Assembly (NCBI RefSeq): GCF_003259675.1
Contig: NZ_PZJG01000001.1
Span: 62,001 to 126,000, forward strand
Length of the DNA: 64,000 bases
Source of the DNA: Macrococcoides bohemicum
GTDB taxonomy: Bacteria > Bacillota > Bacilli > Staphylococcales > Staphylococcaceae
Reading direction: 5' to 3'
Under the pieces are notes generated by a model, which was not told the DNA's origin, did no database searches, and saw only the letters and a program-made list of their open reading frames with translations. Each line of letters begins with the position of its first letter. Position 1 is the first letter of the stretch. The translations under genes were made by a program, and so were the position numbers. Below, piece by piece: positions 1-8,369 of this stretch.

Positions 1-199
1 GGTCATAACCACCTGGATGAAATGGGTGACATTTAAGGATTCTTACTATCGTTAAATAGCTACCTTTTAGTGCACCGTGTGTTTCAATTGCTTCTAATCC
101 ATATTGTGAACATGTCGGTGTGAAGCGGCATGTGGGTGGCGTCATCGGTGAGATATAGTTTCTGTAAAACTTAATACCAGCTAATAATAGTTGTTTCAT
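1..199 (-). CDS. yidD: YidD membrane insertion efficiency factor (3' end outside window)
   Basis: The minus-strand frame begins [18 protein letters not shown] and continues with the [17 protein letters not shown] signature of the small YidD family, then [11 protein letters not shown] before the window edge. YidD proteins are about 70-85 residues, carry conserved cysteines in the TPTCSxY motif, and assist YidC/Oxa1-dependent insertion of membrane proteins at the inner face of the membrane. The AGGAG ribosome site lies in the end of the upstream lipoprotein gene, so the two are probably cotranscribed. Only the last residues are missing. Family assignment is confident; function is known from the family only. 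Confidence 0.93.
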   Translation of the reverse strand, partial: MKQLLLAGIKFYRNYISPMTPPTCRFTPTCSQYGLEAIETHGALKGSYLTIVRILKCHPFHPGGYD

Positions 200-208
200 A
201 ATAATCTC

Positions 209-982
209 CTAATCTATTTCATCTGCTTTATACATAGCAACATTTGTCTTATTAAAGGCCTTATAATGCGTTTCCTGTGTCATTAATATCGTAACAGGTT
301 TATTTTTAATTTTAGCATTGACTTTGATATCGAATGACAATGTTTTGGGTAGCTTATTCACGGGTGATAATTCAACATCAAATGAACCACTTTGAATTTT
401 AATATCTGTGAGATCATTAAATGTAGACACTTGATTCATGCTTGAGAAATCGACACCATAATCAAATAGATGCTTTAAATTCTGAGAGTTACCTTGATAT
501 TGAATTGTGCTATCCGTCGTTTTTATATTATCAACTTCTTTTTTGACGACATTTTGAACAATATCTGTTAAATTAACCATATTTGATTGAACACTTGAAA
601 AGTACTGGATATCAGCATTGCGTGCGCGATAATTTAAATATTGAGGTTCAGGAAAAGCTTCGATATTACCATCATCCATATTGAATATAACAGACTTTAC
701 ATGATATTTCGTGTTATTTGAATCAGCTTTAATAAGTAGCGCGCTTTTATTAATCGTATCAAATTGAGATGCGGTATCCTGTGTAAACTTTGTTGTGAAC
801 TTATCATATGAAATTGTTGTCTTATTAGTAGCATCGAGAGAAATGCTGTCTGTTGCTTTAATATTCTTCTGCATTCGAGCGATAATCTGGTCTTTCGTTA
901 ACGGTTTCTTTTTTTCTTGTGGTGCTGCACAACCGGTAATAATTAATGTTAAAATAATAAAAAGTACAGTTAATTTTTTCAT
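209..982 (-). CDS. Hypothetical lipoprotein
   Basis: A 257-residue protein with a lipoprotein signal: positively charged MKK start, hydrophobic stretch and a lipobox ending in ITGC (Cys18), followed by a lysine-rich linker. The mature part is polar, beta-strand-like and has no catalytic motif I recognise. It resembles in style the other lipoprotein at 44.0-44.9 kb (mature domain built on soluble beta/alpha segments, DUF6612-like), but I cannot show homology by eye. GAGGT lies seven to eight bases before ATG 982. Its stop overlaps the ribosome site of yidD. Outer-surface anchoring by Lgt/LspA is expected. Function unknown. Confidence 0.85.
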   Translation of the reverse strand: MKKLTVLFIILTLIITGCAAPQEKKKPLTKDQIIARMQKNIKATDSISLDATNKTTISYDKFTTKFTQDTASQFDTINKSALLIKADSNNTKYHVKSVIFNMDDGNIEAFPEPQYLNYRARNADIQYFSSVQSNMVNLTDIVQNVVKKEVDNIKTTDSTIQYQGNSQNLKHLFDYGVDFSSMNQVSTFNDLTDIKIQSGSFDVELSPVNKLPKTLSFDIKVNAKIKNKPVTILMTQETHYKAFNKTNVAMYKADEID

Positions 983-1026
983 AGTGACCTCTGGATAGAT
1001 AATTTTGTGATGAATGGAGCAGATTA

Positions 1027-1497
1027 ATGGTTTTTACAGATCATGTTGGCAATAAAGTAATCCTCGAAATAAAAGATAGGACCGATATTCCAAAAAGTAA
1101 ACATGTACTAATGATAACAAACTTTAAGGGTAATATGCTACTTACGAATAATAAAATTCGGGGTATTGAATTTCCAGGTGGTAAGGTTGAGTATGGTGAA
1201 ACACCTATTGAGGCAATGCATCGTGAATTATATGAAGAAACTGGTGGCGTAGTACGTAATTATGAGTTTATAGGCACCTATACCGTATATGATCAGACAC
1301 CATTCAGTAAAGATGTCTTCTATGTAGAAGTAGCACATATTGACAAGCTTGAAGATTATATGGAAACAGATGGGCCGGTAATTGCAAAGGCTCTGGAAGA
1401 TATTCAGACAGAAGATAAAAGTTTCCTGCTAAAAGATGATTGCATTCTGTACATATTAGATACACTAAAGGAGCGTTTTGATGTTCATTACGAGTAA
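1027..1497 (+). CDS. Nudix hydrolase, YtkD-like
   Basis: A 156-residue protein with a complete Nudix box at residues 51-74 (GGKVEYGE...RELYEETGG), giving the Mg-binding REXXEE core. Framing sequence (early FTDHVGNKVIL, then GIEFPGGK) matches the YtkD group of Bacillus and staphylococci, which act on nucleoside triphosphates such as 8-oxo-dGTP or on RNA 5' ends. GGAG precedes ATG by about seven bases. The next gene starts inside its last codons, so the two form an operon. Subfamily is recognised with moderate confidence; substrate is not deducible. Confidence 0.88.
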   Translation: MVFTDHVGNKVILEIKDRTDIPKSKHVLMITNFKGNMLLTNNKIRGIEFPGGKVEYGETPIEAMHRELYEETGGVVRNYEFIGTYTVYDQTPFSKDVFYVEVAHIDKLEDYMETDGPVIAKALEDIQTEDKSFLLKDDCILYILDTLKERFDVHYE

Positions 1498-2230
1498 AGT
1501 AATTCCAGCTTCTTATCAAGGTATAAGTTTTCAGGAGATAACTTATCAGTCTGACGCATTTGAAGTTAAAGGCTTATTATATGAGCCGAAACTTGTAGCG
1601 CGAATCGTTATATATCTTCGCGGTGGAAAAGGGCAGGTAGGGACGCTTAGACCAGCTGGACTGATGCGTTTTGCCTATCCGAATACACTTGTTGCAGCAC
1701 CTTATTACCGTGGCACGCATCATAATGGTCAGGATGAGTTTGGTGGAAGTGACCGTGAGGATGTATATGCGCTTGTGCGTATATTAAGAAAAAAGTATCC
1801 AGATGTACCATTACATTTTATAGGTTTTTCACGCGGGGGTATTCAAGGACTCGTTACTTATCAGGATAGTGACGTGACATCCTTTATTACATGGGGTGGT
1901 GTATCGAGTATTTATTACATGTATGATGAGCGACTAGACTTGCGCAGCATGTTAAAGCGTATCGTCGGTCCTATTACAGATAAAGCCGCCTATGATAAGC
2001 GCGAAGGCATTGAACTGATAAAAGCAGACAGTCCTCCAATTATGATAATTCACGGAACAGAAGATAGGCAGGTTAATATTGCGCATGGTAGGATGCTTGA
2101 AGAAAGACTGAAATTACTAGGTGTAAAGCATAAAGCGATATACTTAGAAGGTGAAGCACACGTCCTTCGACCTGATAATGAACGCATGATACTTAAAGAA
2201 ATATATAGATGGATGCTAGCAGTAGAATAA
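1481..2230 (+). CDS. Alpha/beta hydrolase, prolyl-oligopeptidase-like fold
   Basis: The 249-residue product has an alpha/beta hydrolase layout: nucleophile elbow GFSRGG (Ser117), a putative acid in HGTEDRQVN (Asp195) and a late histidine in EGEAHVLR (His227). The order and spacing resemble the S9 peptidase/dienelactone-hydrolase group of cytoplasmic esterases or peptidases. I choose ATG 1481, not the TTG one codon earlier, because AAAGGAG sits seven bases upstream. The start lies within the preceding Nudix gene, indicating translational coupling. Substrate is unknown; the partner Nudix gene does not tell what it is. Confidence 0.85.
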   Translation: MFITSKVIPASYQGISFQEITYQSDAFEVKGLLYEPKLVARIVIYLRGGKGQVGTLRPAGLMRFAYPNTLVAAPYYRGTHHNGQDEFGGSDREDVYALVRILRKKYPDVPLHFIGFSRGGIQGLVTYQDSDVTSFITWGGVSSIYYMYDERLDLRSMLKRIVGPITDKAAYDKREGIELIKADSPPIMIIHGTEDRQVNIAHGRMLEERLKLLGVKHKAIYLEGEAHVLRPDNERMILKEIYRWMLAVE

Positions 2231-2263
2231 AATGAAGATGTGACTTAAATTTTAGTCCTTTTA

Positions 2264-2394
2264 TGTTTAACAGCTTAAACGGCAGAACAGTAGTTGCCCC
2301 TACGACAAAAACCGAACAAAAACTATAAATCAAAGAGCGATTTATTAGTTTTGTTCGGTTTTTGCTTGTGGCAGAACACTTCAGTTCCAGCCTC
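2264..2394 (-). repeat. Dispersed intergenic repeat, interrupted copy
   Basis: Read on the minus strand this is GAGGCTGGAACTGAAGTGTT... followed later by GTTCTGCCGTTTAAGCTGTT, the same two halves found joined at 7031-7107 and 55259-55330. Here the halves are separated by about 80 bases and the nine bases GGCAGAACA occur on both sides (2281-2289 and 2370-2378). Confidence 0.75.
2306..2364. terminator. Bidirectional terminator hairpin between hydrolase gene and pckA
   Basis: CAAAAACCGAACAAAAACTA (2306-2325) is mirrored by TAGTTTTGTTCGGTTTTTG (2346-2364). The long stem has A-rich and T-rich flanks and lies between convergent genes. It is contained within the extra sequence that splits the dispersed repeat. 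Confidence 0.75.
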
Positions 2395-2399
2395 TATTA

Positions 2400-3989
2400 T
2401 TATCCTCTAAATATAAAGCCGCCTTTTTCTTCAATTTCAGCTGACTTTTCACCGAATTTCTTAAAGTTTTCCTGGAAGCGTAATGCTAAATCTTTTGCTT
2501 TTTCATCGTAAGCATCTTGAGATACCCAAGCGTTACGAGGCATTAAGATTTCTTTTGGAACACCAGCTACTGAATTTGGTACATATAATCCGAAGATAGG
2601 ATCTTGAGTGAATTCAGAGTTTTTAATTTCTCCACTGATTGCACGACGGATCATAGAACGTGTATGTGTTAAGCTCATACGGCTACCTACACCATATTCT
2701 CCACCAGTCCATCCAGTGTTTACTAAGTATACGTCTGAACCATGCTTGTCGATTAATTCACCTAACATATTTGCATATACTGTTGCATGTAATGGTAAGA
2801 ACGGAGAACCGAAACATGTTGAGAATACTGGTTGTGGGCTAGTTACCCCGCGCTCAGTACCCGCTAATTTAGATGTAAATCCACTTAAGAAGTGGTACAT
2901 TGCTTGTTCTTTCGTTAATTTAGAGATTGGAGGTAATACACCGAATGCATCTGCAGTTAAGAAGATAATTGTTTTAGCATGACCAGCAATTGAAGGTAAT
3001 ACGATGTTATCGATATTTTCAATTGGGTATGCTGCACGTGTATTTTCAGTTAATGATTTGTCTTCATAGTCTGGGAAACCTTTTTCATCAACTTTAACGT
3101 TTTCTAAAATCGCACCGTAACGGATCGCATCATAGATTTGTGGTTCTTTCTCACGAGAAAGGTCGATTGTCTTCGCGTAACATCCACCTTCGATATTGAA
3201 TACACCATTATCGTTCCAACCATGTTCATCATCCCCGATTAATTTGCGGTGAGGGTCGGCTGATAAAGTTGTTTTACCCGTTCCTGATAAACCGAAGAAT
3301 AACGCAACGTCTTTATTTTCACCAACGTTTGCTGAACAGTGCATGCTCATTACACCTTGTGTTGGTAATAAGTAGTTCATTACACCGAAGATACCTTTTT
3401 TCATTTCTCCAGCATATTCAGTACCACCGATTAAGATAATTTTGTGTTTGAAACTTGTAATGATAAATGTTTCAGAATTTGTACCATCGATTTTTGGATC
3501 TGCTTTAAAGTGTGGCGCAGAAATGATTGTGAAGTCAGGATCGATTAAGATACCTTCATTGAATGTTTCAGGTCGGATAAACATTGTACGTGCAAATAAG
3601 TTATGCCATGCTAACTCATTGATTACGCGTAAATTTAATTGAGTAGCAGGGTCTGCACCTGCATAACCATTGAATTTATAAACTTTATCTTTTGTTCCTA
3701 AGTAGTCTAAAACGCGGTCTAATAATTTTAAGAAGATGTCTTCAGAGATAGGTTGGTTGACTGTACCCCAGTCGATTTGGTCTTTCGTTTCTTCTTCTTC
3801 AACGATAAATTTATCTTTTGGTGAACGACCTGTATATTTACCAGTTTCAGTTCTAACAGCACCTGACTCTGTTAATGCACCTTCACGATTTGCTAAAATT
3901 TCGTTGATTAACTGTGTTCTTGATAATTGATTTAATACGCTATCACTCTTTAATAAGTTATCTAATTTACCAAAGATTTGTTCGCTCAT
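2400..3989 (-). CDS. pckA: Phosphoenolpyruvate carboxykinase (ATP)
   Basis: The 529-residue protein decarboxylates and phosphorylates oxaloacetate to PEP, the first committed step of gluconeogenesis, in the cytosol. Visible motifs are the P-loop [11 protein letters not shown] (residues about 231-241), kinase-2 GDDEHGW (252-258), and an early RSPKDKFIV substrate-site segment. The length matches staphylococcal PckA. An in-frame extension of 21 residues exists upstream, but MSEQIFGKL at 3989 is preceded by GGGGGA at the right distance, so I use that start. It is divergent from metK; the shared 400-base region holds the metK riboswitch. Very confident. Confidence 0.98.
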   Translation of the reverse strand: MSEQIFGKLDNLLKSDSVLNQLSRTQLINEILANREGALTESGAVRTETGKYTGRSPKDKFIVEEEETKDQIDWGTVNQPISEDIFLKLLDRVLDYLGTKDKVYKFNGYAGADPATQLNLRVINELAWHNLFARTMFIRPETFNEGILIDPDFTIISAPHFKADPKIDGTNSETFIITSFKHKIILIGGTEYAGEMKKGIFGVMNYLLPTQGVMSMHCSANVGENKDVALFFGLSGTGKTTLSADPHRKLIGDDEHGWNDNGVFNIEGGCYAKTIDLSREKEPQIYDAIRYGAILENVKVDEKGFPDYEDKSLTENTRAAYPIENIDNIVLPSIAGHAKTIIFLTADAFGVLPPISKLTKEQAMYHFLSGFTSKLAGTERGVTSPQPVFSTCFGSPFLPLHATVYANMLGELIDKHGSDVYLVNTGWTGGEYGVGSRMSLTHTRSMIRRAISGEIKNSEFTQDPIFGLYVPNSVAGVPKEILMPRNAWVSQDAYDEKAKDLALRFQENFKKFGEKSAEIEEKGGFIFRG

Positions 3990-4101
3990 TAAAAGGTCCC
4001 CCAAGTTTATATTTCCTGCTGTTGTAAGCAGTTTCATGAAATAGTATAACATAAGGTTTTAAGTGTTACATTAAATATAAATAAAATTTTATAGATAAAA
4101 T

Positions 4102-4116
4102 ATTATTCAGAAAATT
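4102..4116. promoter_or_regulatory. CodY-like box upstream of metK
   Basis: ATTATTCAGAAAATT differs from the CodY consensus AATTTTCWGAAAATT at two positions. It ends 19 bases before the metK -35 hexamer. Binding is inferred only; AT-rich DNA yields such matches by chance. Confidence 0.35.
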
Positions 4117-4135
4117 TGAGAATCAATTAGATATA

Positions 4136-4164
4136 TTGACAGTGCACAAAAAGTTTAGTATTAT
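4136..4164 (+). promoter_or_regulatory. metK promoter
   Basis: TTGACA (4136-4141) and TATTAT (4159-4164) are separated by 17 bases. Transcription would begin just before the riboswitch P1 stem. Confidence 0.8.
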
Positions 4165-4178
4165 CTAACTTGCGGATT

Positions 4179-4290
4179 CTCTTATCCAGAGTGGTGGAGG
4201 GACATGGACCCTTTGAAGCCCAGCAACCCTTAACTTCGTTGTTAAGTAAGGTGCCAAACCGTTTGCAGACAGCTGTCTGAACGATAAGAG
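4179..4290 (+). ncRNA. SAM-I (S-box) riboswitch controlling metK
   Basis: P1 is formed by CTCTTATC (4179-4186) and GATAAGAG (4283-4290). Between them are the conserved S-box blocks: AGAGTGGTGGAGGGA, then GACCCTTTGAAGCCCAGCAACC, then GGTGCCAAACC followed by a GC-rich hairpin. A terminator follows at 4316. The arrangement is the classic transcription-termination S-box, shutting off metK when SAM is abundant. Confidence 0.97.
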
Positions 4291-4315
4291 TAGAATGGAC
4301 TAATTATGTACAATT

Positions 4316-4354
4316 AGCCTTCTCTCTTAATAGGAGAGAGGGCTATTTTTTTTT
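4316..4354 (+). terminator. Riboswitch expression-platform terminator
   Basis: AGCC...CTCTCT pairs with AGAGAG...GGCT (4316-4344), followed by a T-run. It is the OFF-state hairpin between the SAM riboswitch and metK. Confidence 0.93.
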
Positions 4355-4397
4355 ATAGCTTGAACCGTGAAATTTAAATTAATAGGAGTGTTTATAA

Positions 4398-5588
4398 ATG
4401 GCAGATCGTAAATTATTTACGTCAGAATCAGTAACAGAAGGACATCCAGATAAAATTGCTGACCAAATTTCAGATGCAATCTTAGATGCAATTCTTACAG
4501 GAGATCCAAAAGCACGTGTAGCGTGTGAAACATCAGTAACAACAGGTATGGCTTTAATCGCAGGTGAAATTACTACATCAACATATGTTGATATTCCTAA
4601 AGTAGTACGTGATACTGTAAAAGAAATCGGATATACACGTGCTAAATTCGGCTATGACTTCCAGACGATGGCAGTACTTACTGCAATCGATGAGCAGTCT
4701 CCTGATATTGCTCAAGGGGTAGACCGTGCATTAGAAGACCGTGGTAACTTATCTGACTCAGATATCGAATCAATCGGTGCTGGTGACCAAGGTTTAATGT
4801 TTGGATTTGCATGTAATGAAACTGAAAGCTTAATGCCTTTACCAATTTCATTATCACATGAATTAGCGCGTCGTCTGACTGCAGTGCGTAAAGATGGTAC
4901 TTTAGATTACTTACGTCCAGATGGTAAGACACAAGTTACAGTAGAGTATGATGAAGCGGATAAACCGAAACGAATCGACACGATCGTTATTTCGTCTCAA
5001 CACCATGAGAAGATTGAATTAGAACAAATTCAGGCTGACATTAAAGAACACGTTATTAAACCAGTTGTTCCAGCTGAACTAATCGACGAAGAAACAAAAT
5101 ATTTCATCAATCCAACTGGTCGTTTCGTAATCGGTGGACCTCAAGGGGATGCTGGTCTTACTGGCCGTAAGATTATCGTAGATACTTACGGAGGATATGC
5201 ACGTCACGGTGGTGGCGCGTTCTCAGGTAAAGATGCTACTAAAGTTGACCGTAGTGGTGCTTATGCAGCACGTTATGTTGCGAAGAACATCGTTGCAGCA
5301 GGTCTAGCTGACAAATGTGAAGTACAATTAGCTTATGCTATCGGTGTAGCACAACCAGTATCTATTTCAGTTGAAACTTATGGTACTTCTGAATACACTG
5401 AACAACAACTTGTTGATGCAGTTCGTAAAACATTCGATTTACGTCCAGCAGGTATCATTCAGATGTTAGATCTTCGTCGCCCAATTTACAAACAAACAGC
5501 TGCTTACGGGCACTTCGGTCGCACAGATATTGATTTACCATGGGAAGCTACAGATAAAATTGAAGATTTAAAAGCAAATTTAAAGTAA
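4398..5588 (+). CDS. metK: S-adenosylmethionine synthetase
   Basis: The 396-residue enzyme makes SAM from methionine and ATP in the cytosol. Signature motifs are GHPDKIADQ (HPDK at 16-19), [13 protein letters not shown] (from 127) and the phosphate-loop GGGAFSGKD near residue 270. Length equals the family norm. AGGAGTG precedes ATG 4398. Transcription is controlled by the upstream S-box, so high SAM represses its own synthesis. Codon use is regular and the gene is complete. A strong terminator follows directly, so it is a single-gene unit. Confidence 0.99.
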   Translation: MADRKLFTSESVTEGHPDKIADQISDAILDAILTGDPKARVACETSVTTGMALIAGEITTSTYVDIPKVVRDTVKEIGYTRAKFGYDFQTMAVLTAIDEQSPDIAQGVDRALEDRGNLSDSDIESIGAGDQGLMFGFACNETESLMPLPISLSHELARRLTAVRKDGTLDYLRPDGKTQVTVEYDEADKPKRIDTIVISSQHHEKIELEQIQADIKEHVIKPVVPAELIDEETKYFINPTGRFVIGGPQGDAGLTGRKIIVDTYGGYARHGGGAFSGKDATKVDRSGAYAARYVAKNIVAAGLADKCEVQLAYAIGVAQPVSISVETYGTSEYTEQQLVDAVRKTFDLRPAGIIQMLDLRRPIYKQTAAYGHFGRTDIDLPWEATDKIEDLKANLK

Positions 5589-5594
5589 TTTTTT

Positions 5595-5625
5595 GGGCCT
5601 AAGTATTTATTACTTAGGCCCTTTA
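5595..5625 (+). terminator. metK terminator
   Basis: GGGCCTAAGTA and TACTTAGGCCC form a perfect 11-bp stem followed by CTTTAAT. Confidence 0.9.
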
Positions 5626-5630
5626 ATATG

Positions 5631-5658
5631 AAAAAAGACTATCTCATGTGAGATAGTC
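5631..5658 (-). terminator. Terminator of small lipoprotein gene
   Basis: GACTATCTC/GAGATAGTC is a 9-bp stem with four-base loop; on the minus strand it is followed by a T-run (A-run at 5631-5636). Confidence 0.88.
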
Positions 5659-5673
5659 AATTGGTAAATTGTA

Positions 5674-5862
5674 TTATTCTTCTTCAGTTTCTTCTTCAGT
5701 CTCTTCTTCTGTAGCAGCATCGTCTTCAGTAGTCTCTTCTTCAGTTGTTGCTGCATCTTCAGTTTTTGCGTCGTCCGCTTTTTTCTCTTCATCTCCACAA
5801 GCACCTAATAATAATGCTGATGCGAAAGTACCTGCTAATAATAAACGTTTATACATTGCCAT
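5674..5862 (-). CDS. Small acidic lipoprotein
   Basis: A 62-residue product with MAMYKRLLLAGTFASALLLG leading to a lipobox Cys22 (LLGAC). After it comes only a low-complexity acidic tail of Glu, Asp, Thr and Ala. Such short surface lipoproteins with disordered acidic tails are common in staphylococci; no enzymatic function is visible. GGAGG lies nine bases before ATG 5862, and the gene has its own terminator, so it is monocistronic. The opposite-strand frame here is rich in Ser and Val only because of the GAA/ACA repeats and is not a gene. Confidence 0.82.
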   Translation of the reverse strand: MAMYKRLLLAGTFASALLLGACGDEEKKADDAKTEDAATTEEETTEDDAATEEETEEETEEE

Positions 5863-5983
5863 GGTATCATCCTCCGAGAAAATTTAATTTTTGTCCAAAA
5901 AATATTTTTAGGACACTTAAATTATTTCATATCATTATTAATTTAGAATTTATATTTTATTAAACTTTGTTAACCTTTGTTCA

Positions 5984-6008
5984 GAATATTAATTTCTTAT
6001 TAATATTC
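5984..6008. repeat. Inverted repeat upstream of NERD gene
   Basis: GAATATTAA (5984-5992) and TTAATATTC (6000-6008) form a 9-bp palindrome about 100 bases before the NERD gene. It could be an operator or weak hairpin; no function is assigned. The rest of this gap shows only A/T-rich sequence. Confidence 0.35.
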
Positions 6009-6108
6009 TTAATTAGAGTAAACTTTCACAAATTACTTTCATATTTTCGATGAAGTTCTTCTGAAATTTCATTATAATAAAGGAAATAAGGTTAGAAAGG
6101 TGAATGAT

Positions 6109-7023
6109 ATGTCAGTAGAAGTAGGAAGTACTTTATTTTATGTGTTAATTGGTTTAGGTGTTTTGGCTTTATTGTTCTTCGTCTTATGGTTACTCGCATT
6201 ATCGAGTAAGAAAAAATCAATTGCGCGTAAAGAAGAAGAATTTCGTAAGGCGCAGAAAGTAAGATCAGATGAGTATCACGATGAAAGTGAGAAGTCTCGT
6301 CTTCAATATAAAAAAGACTTAGCTGAACAAAAAGAAACATTACAAAAAACAATCGATGAGAAATCATCACATATTGAATCTTTAAAGATGTTCTCAAAAG
6401 ACAAAGGTGAATATTTAACGGACCTTACTTTAATTCAGTTAAAAGAACAGTTCATTCGTGAAGAACGTATTCGTCCTGAAGATATGCACGTACTTGCTAA
6501 TATCTATATTCCTGGTAAACGCGTGAAAAGCACTGATAAACTTGATCATGTCGTATTGACGAGAACAGGTATCTACCTGATAGATTCTAATTACTGGACA
6601 GGTCATATTTATCACGGTGTAAGTGAGATGCAGTTTGCTGGCGAACCGATGCTTGAAGGTGTCTTCAACATATTAAATCTTGATCCGAAGCTTGAACAGA
6701 CAATTGTTCTGGATAAGAATAAAGACGGTAATGCTGAATTCAGAACATATAACCACTCGATTGAAGCATTGAAATTAAAAGCTGAACGTTTAGAAAAAGT
6801 ATTTGAGTTACCATATCCGGTAACACCGATTGCGTACTATAATGCAGAAGGGGTAGGTAGTGAACACATCACTAACTATTCAAGAGATAATGGTGTGAAG
6901 GTGATTGTAGGAGAAGAAGAATTACAAACATTCTTCGAAAAATTTGTCTTCCATGGTAGATTCCAGTATAAAGTTGAAGAACTTGAAAATATTATGGACC
7001 AAATTGAACATTTAAATCCGTAG
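6109..7023 (+). CDS. Membrane-anchored NERD-domain protein
   Basis: The 304-residue protein has one N-terminal membrane helix (about residues 8-30), a charged helical/coiled-coil segment (about 35-100, rich in Lys and Glu), then a NERD (nuclease-related) domain around residues 110-230 with a DHVVLTRTGIYLIDSNYW core, followed by a further soluble region. NERD domains are related to restriction-endonuclease folds, but bacterial members are largely uncharacterised. I use ATG 6109 (AAAGG eight bases upstream) over GTG 6100. Cytoplasmic nuclease domain tethered to the membrane is inferred. No operon partner. Confidence 0.8.
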   Translation: MSVEVGSTLFYVLIGLGVLALLFFVLWLLALSSKKKSIARKEEEFRKAQKVRSDEYHDESEKSRLQYKKDLAEQKETLQKTIDEKSSHIESLKMFSKDKGEYLTDLTLIQLKEQFIREERIRPEDMHVLANIYIPGKRVKSTDKLDHVVLTRTGIYLIDSNYWTGHIYHGVSEMQFAGEPMLEGVFNILNLDPKLEQTIVLDKNKDGNAEFRTYNHSIEALKLKAERLEKVFELPYPVTPIAYYNAEGVGSEHITNYSRDNGVKVIVGEEELQTFFEKFVFHGRFQYKVEELENIMDQIEHLNP

Positions 7024-7030
7024 CAAAGAT

Positions 7031-7107
7031 AAGAGGCTGAGACAGAAGTGTTCCGCCGTTTAAGCTGTTAAACAGAAGAGGGCTGAGACTTATGTCTCAC
7101 CCTCTTA
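7031..7107 (+). repeat. Dispersed intergenic repeat with terminator hairpin
   Basis: This copy begins GAGGCTGAGACAGAAGTGTT and continues through GCCGTTTAAGCTGTTAAACA. It ends with a hairpin GAGGGCTGAGAC/GTCTCACCCTC (7077-7104) followed by T-rich DNA. It probably terminates the NERD transcript and, in reverse, the surface protein remnant. Related copies lie at 2264-2394 and 55259-55330. Confidence 0.8.
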
Positions 7108-7111
7108 TTTG

Positions 7112-7633
7112 TTATGCAGATTTACGTTTCACTAAATATAATCCTAGTCCTAATAATCCGATTGCAGCAGCGCCAGTACCAGCGGCTTCACCAGTAATCG
7201 GTAAGTGCTCAACCGTTTCAGTAATTTCAGGTTTGTTTGTATCATCTGCAACTTGTTCAGCTTGAAATGTCGTATCTAAATTTGTTTCATTTGTCTTAGC
7301 AACACTTTCAAATGGAATTACTTTATCATCTTTAGCAGCATTCGATGATTCTAATACGATAGGTTCTTCAGAAGAATCCTCTGGCTTGATGATGAAACCT
7401 TCACTACCATCTTCTTCTGTTGGTACGTCAATTTGAGGTTTTATAGTTTCGGTTGTCGGTCTTTCAGTCGTTGCTTCTTCTGTTGTAACTTCTTCAGTAG
7501 TCGGCGCTTCTGTTGTAGTTTCTTCAGATACAACTGGTTTATATGCACTCGCGTTACCTGCTAAGATACGTTGTAATGCTTCATTATTATAATAATGTAT
7601 AAATGCTATAGTTATAATAATTTTAAGAAAAAA
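7112..7633 (-). pseudogene. C-terminal remnant of an LPXTG cell-wall-anchored protein
   Basis: The minus-strand frame is open for 173 codons and ends with HLPITGEAAGTG, a hydrophobic helix and VKRKSA: a sortase LPXTG anchor. Before it is a Thr/Glu/Pro-rich stalk (EETTTEAPTTEE) typical of wall-spanning regions. No ATG, GTG or TTG start and no signal peptide are present. The frame is simply closed by a stop at 7634-7636, next to the fluoride-channel gene. The functional N-terminal domain is therefore missing, most simply by deletion. The short upstream part NNEALQRILAGNASAYKP might be the end of a folded domain. It is unlikely to yield an exported protein. Confidence 0.8.
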
Positions 7634-7655
7634 TTACGCTAAATTTACAAAAAAA

Positions 7656-7979
7656 TTATAAATGAAATGTATATGCAAATAAGTAGAGTAAAGGACCGAA
7701 TATATAGGTAATCGTTATATAGAAAATACACCAGTTTTTATTCGTTTCGTATAACTTAACAATCTCAACATTCAGCGTAGAAAATGTTGTAAATGCTCCT
7801 AAAAATCCAGTACCAAGTAATAGCATCGTTGTCATATCAAATCGTGCAACGATACCTAACAACAATGCGCCTAATAAATTAATAAACAGTGTGCCATATG
7901 GAAAATTTCCATTCATCTTCTGACTGATATAATAACGTAACATTGCCCCGAATGGTGCACCGATTGCAATATAGATCAA
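7656..7979 (-). CDS. crcB: Fluoride channel FluC/CrcB (downstream copy)
   Basis: A 107-residue, four-helix protein with the Fluc signature GFLGAFTTFSTL near residues 70-80 and the NLLGALLLG helix. Fluc proteins form dual-topology dimers that passively export fluoride across the cytoplasmic membrane. It is the second of two adjacent crcB genes; its ATG overlaps the stop of the first by four bases (ATGA type), indicating coupled translation. Pairs of this kind in Firmicutes commonly encode oppositely oriented subunits of a heterodimer, which I infer here. No fluoride riboswitch is visible in the short region upstream of the pair. Confidence 0.93.
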   Translation of the reverse strand: MIYIAIGAPFGAMLRYYISQKMNGNFPYGTLFINLLGALLLGIVARFDMTTMLLLGTGFLGAFTTFSTLNVEIVKLYETNKNWCIFYITITYIFGPLLYLFAYTFHL

Positions 7980-8326
7980 TTTCTGTCACCCCATTTCAAC
8001 CCGATAGCAGCACATATGATACCACCAAAGATGCTAATGCTATAATAGATGATGAGTGAAAGATAATGATGTGCTAAATAGAGATCAGCAACATCCTTAC
8101 TCAGCGCAGAGAATGTTGTAAAACTTCCTAGAAATCCAGTTGTAACGCCTGTTTTTATGAGGGCTGAGCAGGATAGGCGTTTAAAGTAAGTTGTACAATA
8201 TCCTAAAGCAAATGCGCCGATGAGATTCACGATAATTGTATACATCGGTGCATGAAGCAATAAACTTATACTATATCTGCATAAAGCACCGAAGACACTC
8301 ATACATGCAATACAAAGATAAATCAT
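7976..8326 (-). CDS. crcB: Fluoride channel FluC/CrcB (upstream copy)
   Basis: A 116-residue CrcB homologue with four predicted membrane helices and the conserved GFLGSFTTFSALS segment, as well as NLIGAFALGY. It differs clearly from its neighbour, so the pair is not a recent duplication. GGAGG lies upstream of the ATG at 8326. The gene overlaps the second crcB by four bases. The start region is only about 40 bases from the preceding gene's terminator, leaving little room for a fluoride aptamer. Role in fluoride resistance follows from the family. Confidence 0.93.
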   Translation of the reverse strand: MIYLCIACMSVFGALCRYSISLLLHAPMYTIIVNLIGAFALGYCTTYFKRLSCSALIKTGVTTGFLGSFTTFSALSKDVADLYLAHHYLSLIIYYSISIFGGIICAAIGLKWGDRN

Positions 8327-8341
8327 ATAAAAACCTCCATA

Positions 8342-8369
8342 ATAAAAAAGGATTGACGAATCAATCCTT
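8342..8369 (-). terminator. Terminator between membrane-protein gene and crcB pair
   Basis: AAGGATTGA/TCAATCCTT (8348-8369) with a T-run on the minus strand. It overlaps the stop of the upstream gene. Confidence 0.85.

Noticed and set aside
5669-5963. Plus-strand frames rich in Ser/Val or His/Leu opposite the small lipoprotein
   Set aside because: They mirror the GAA/ACA repeats of the acidic lipoprotein gene, which has its own ribosome site and terminator.
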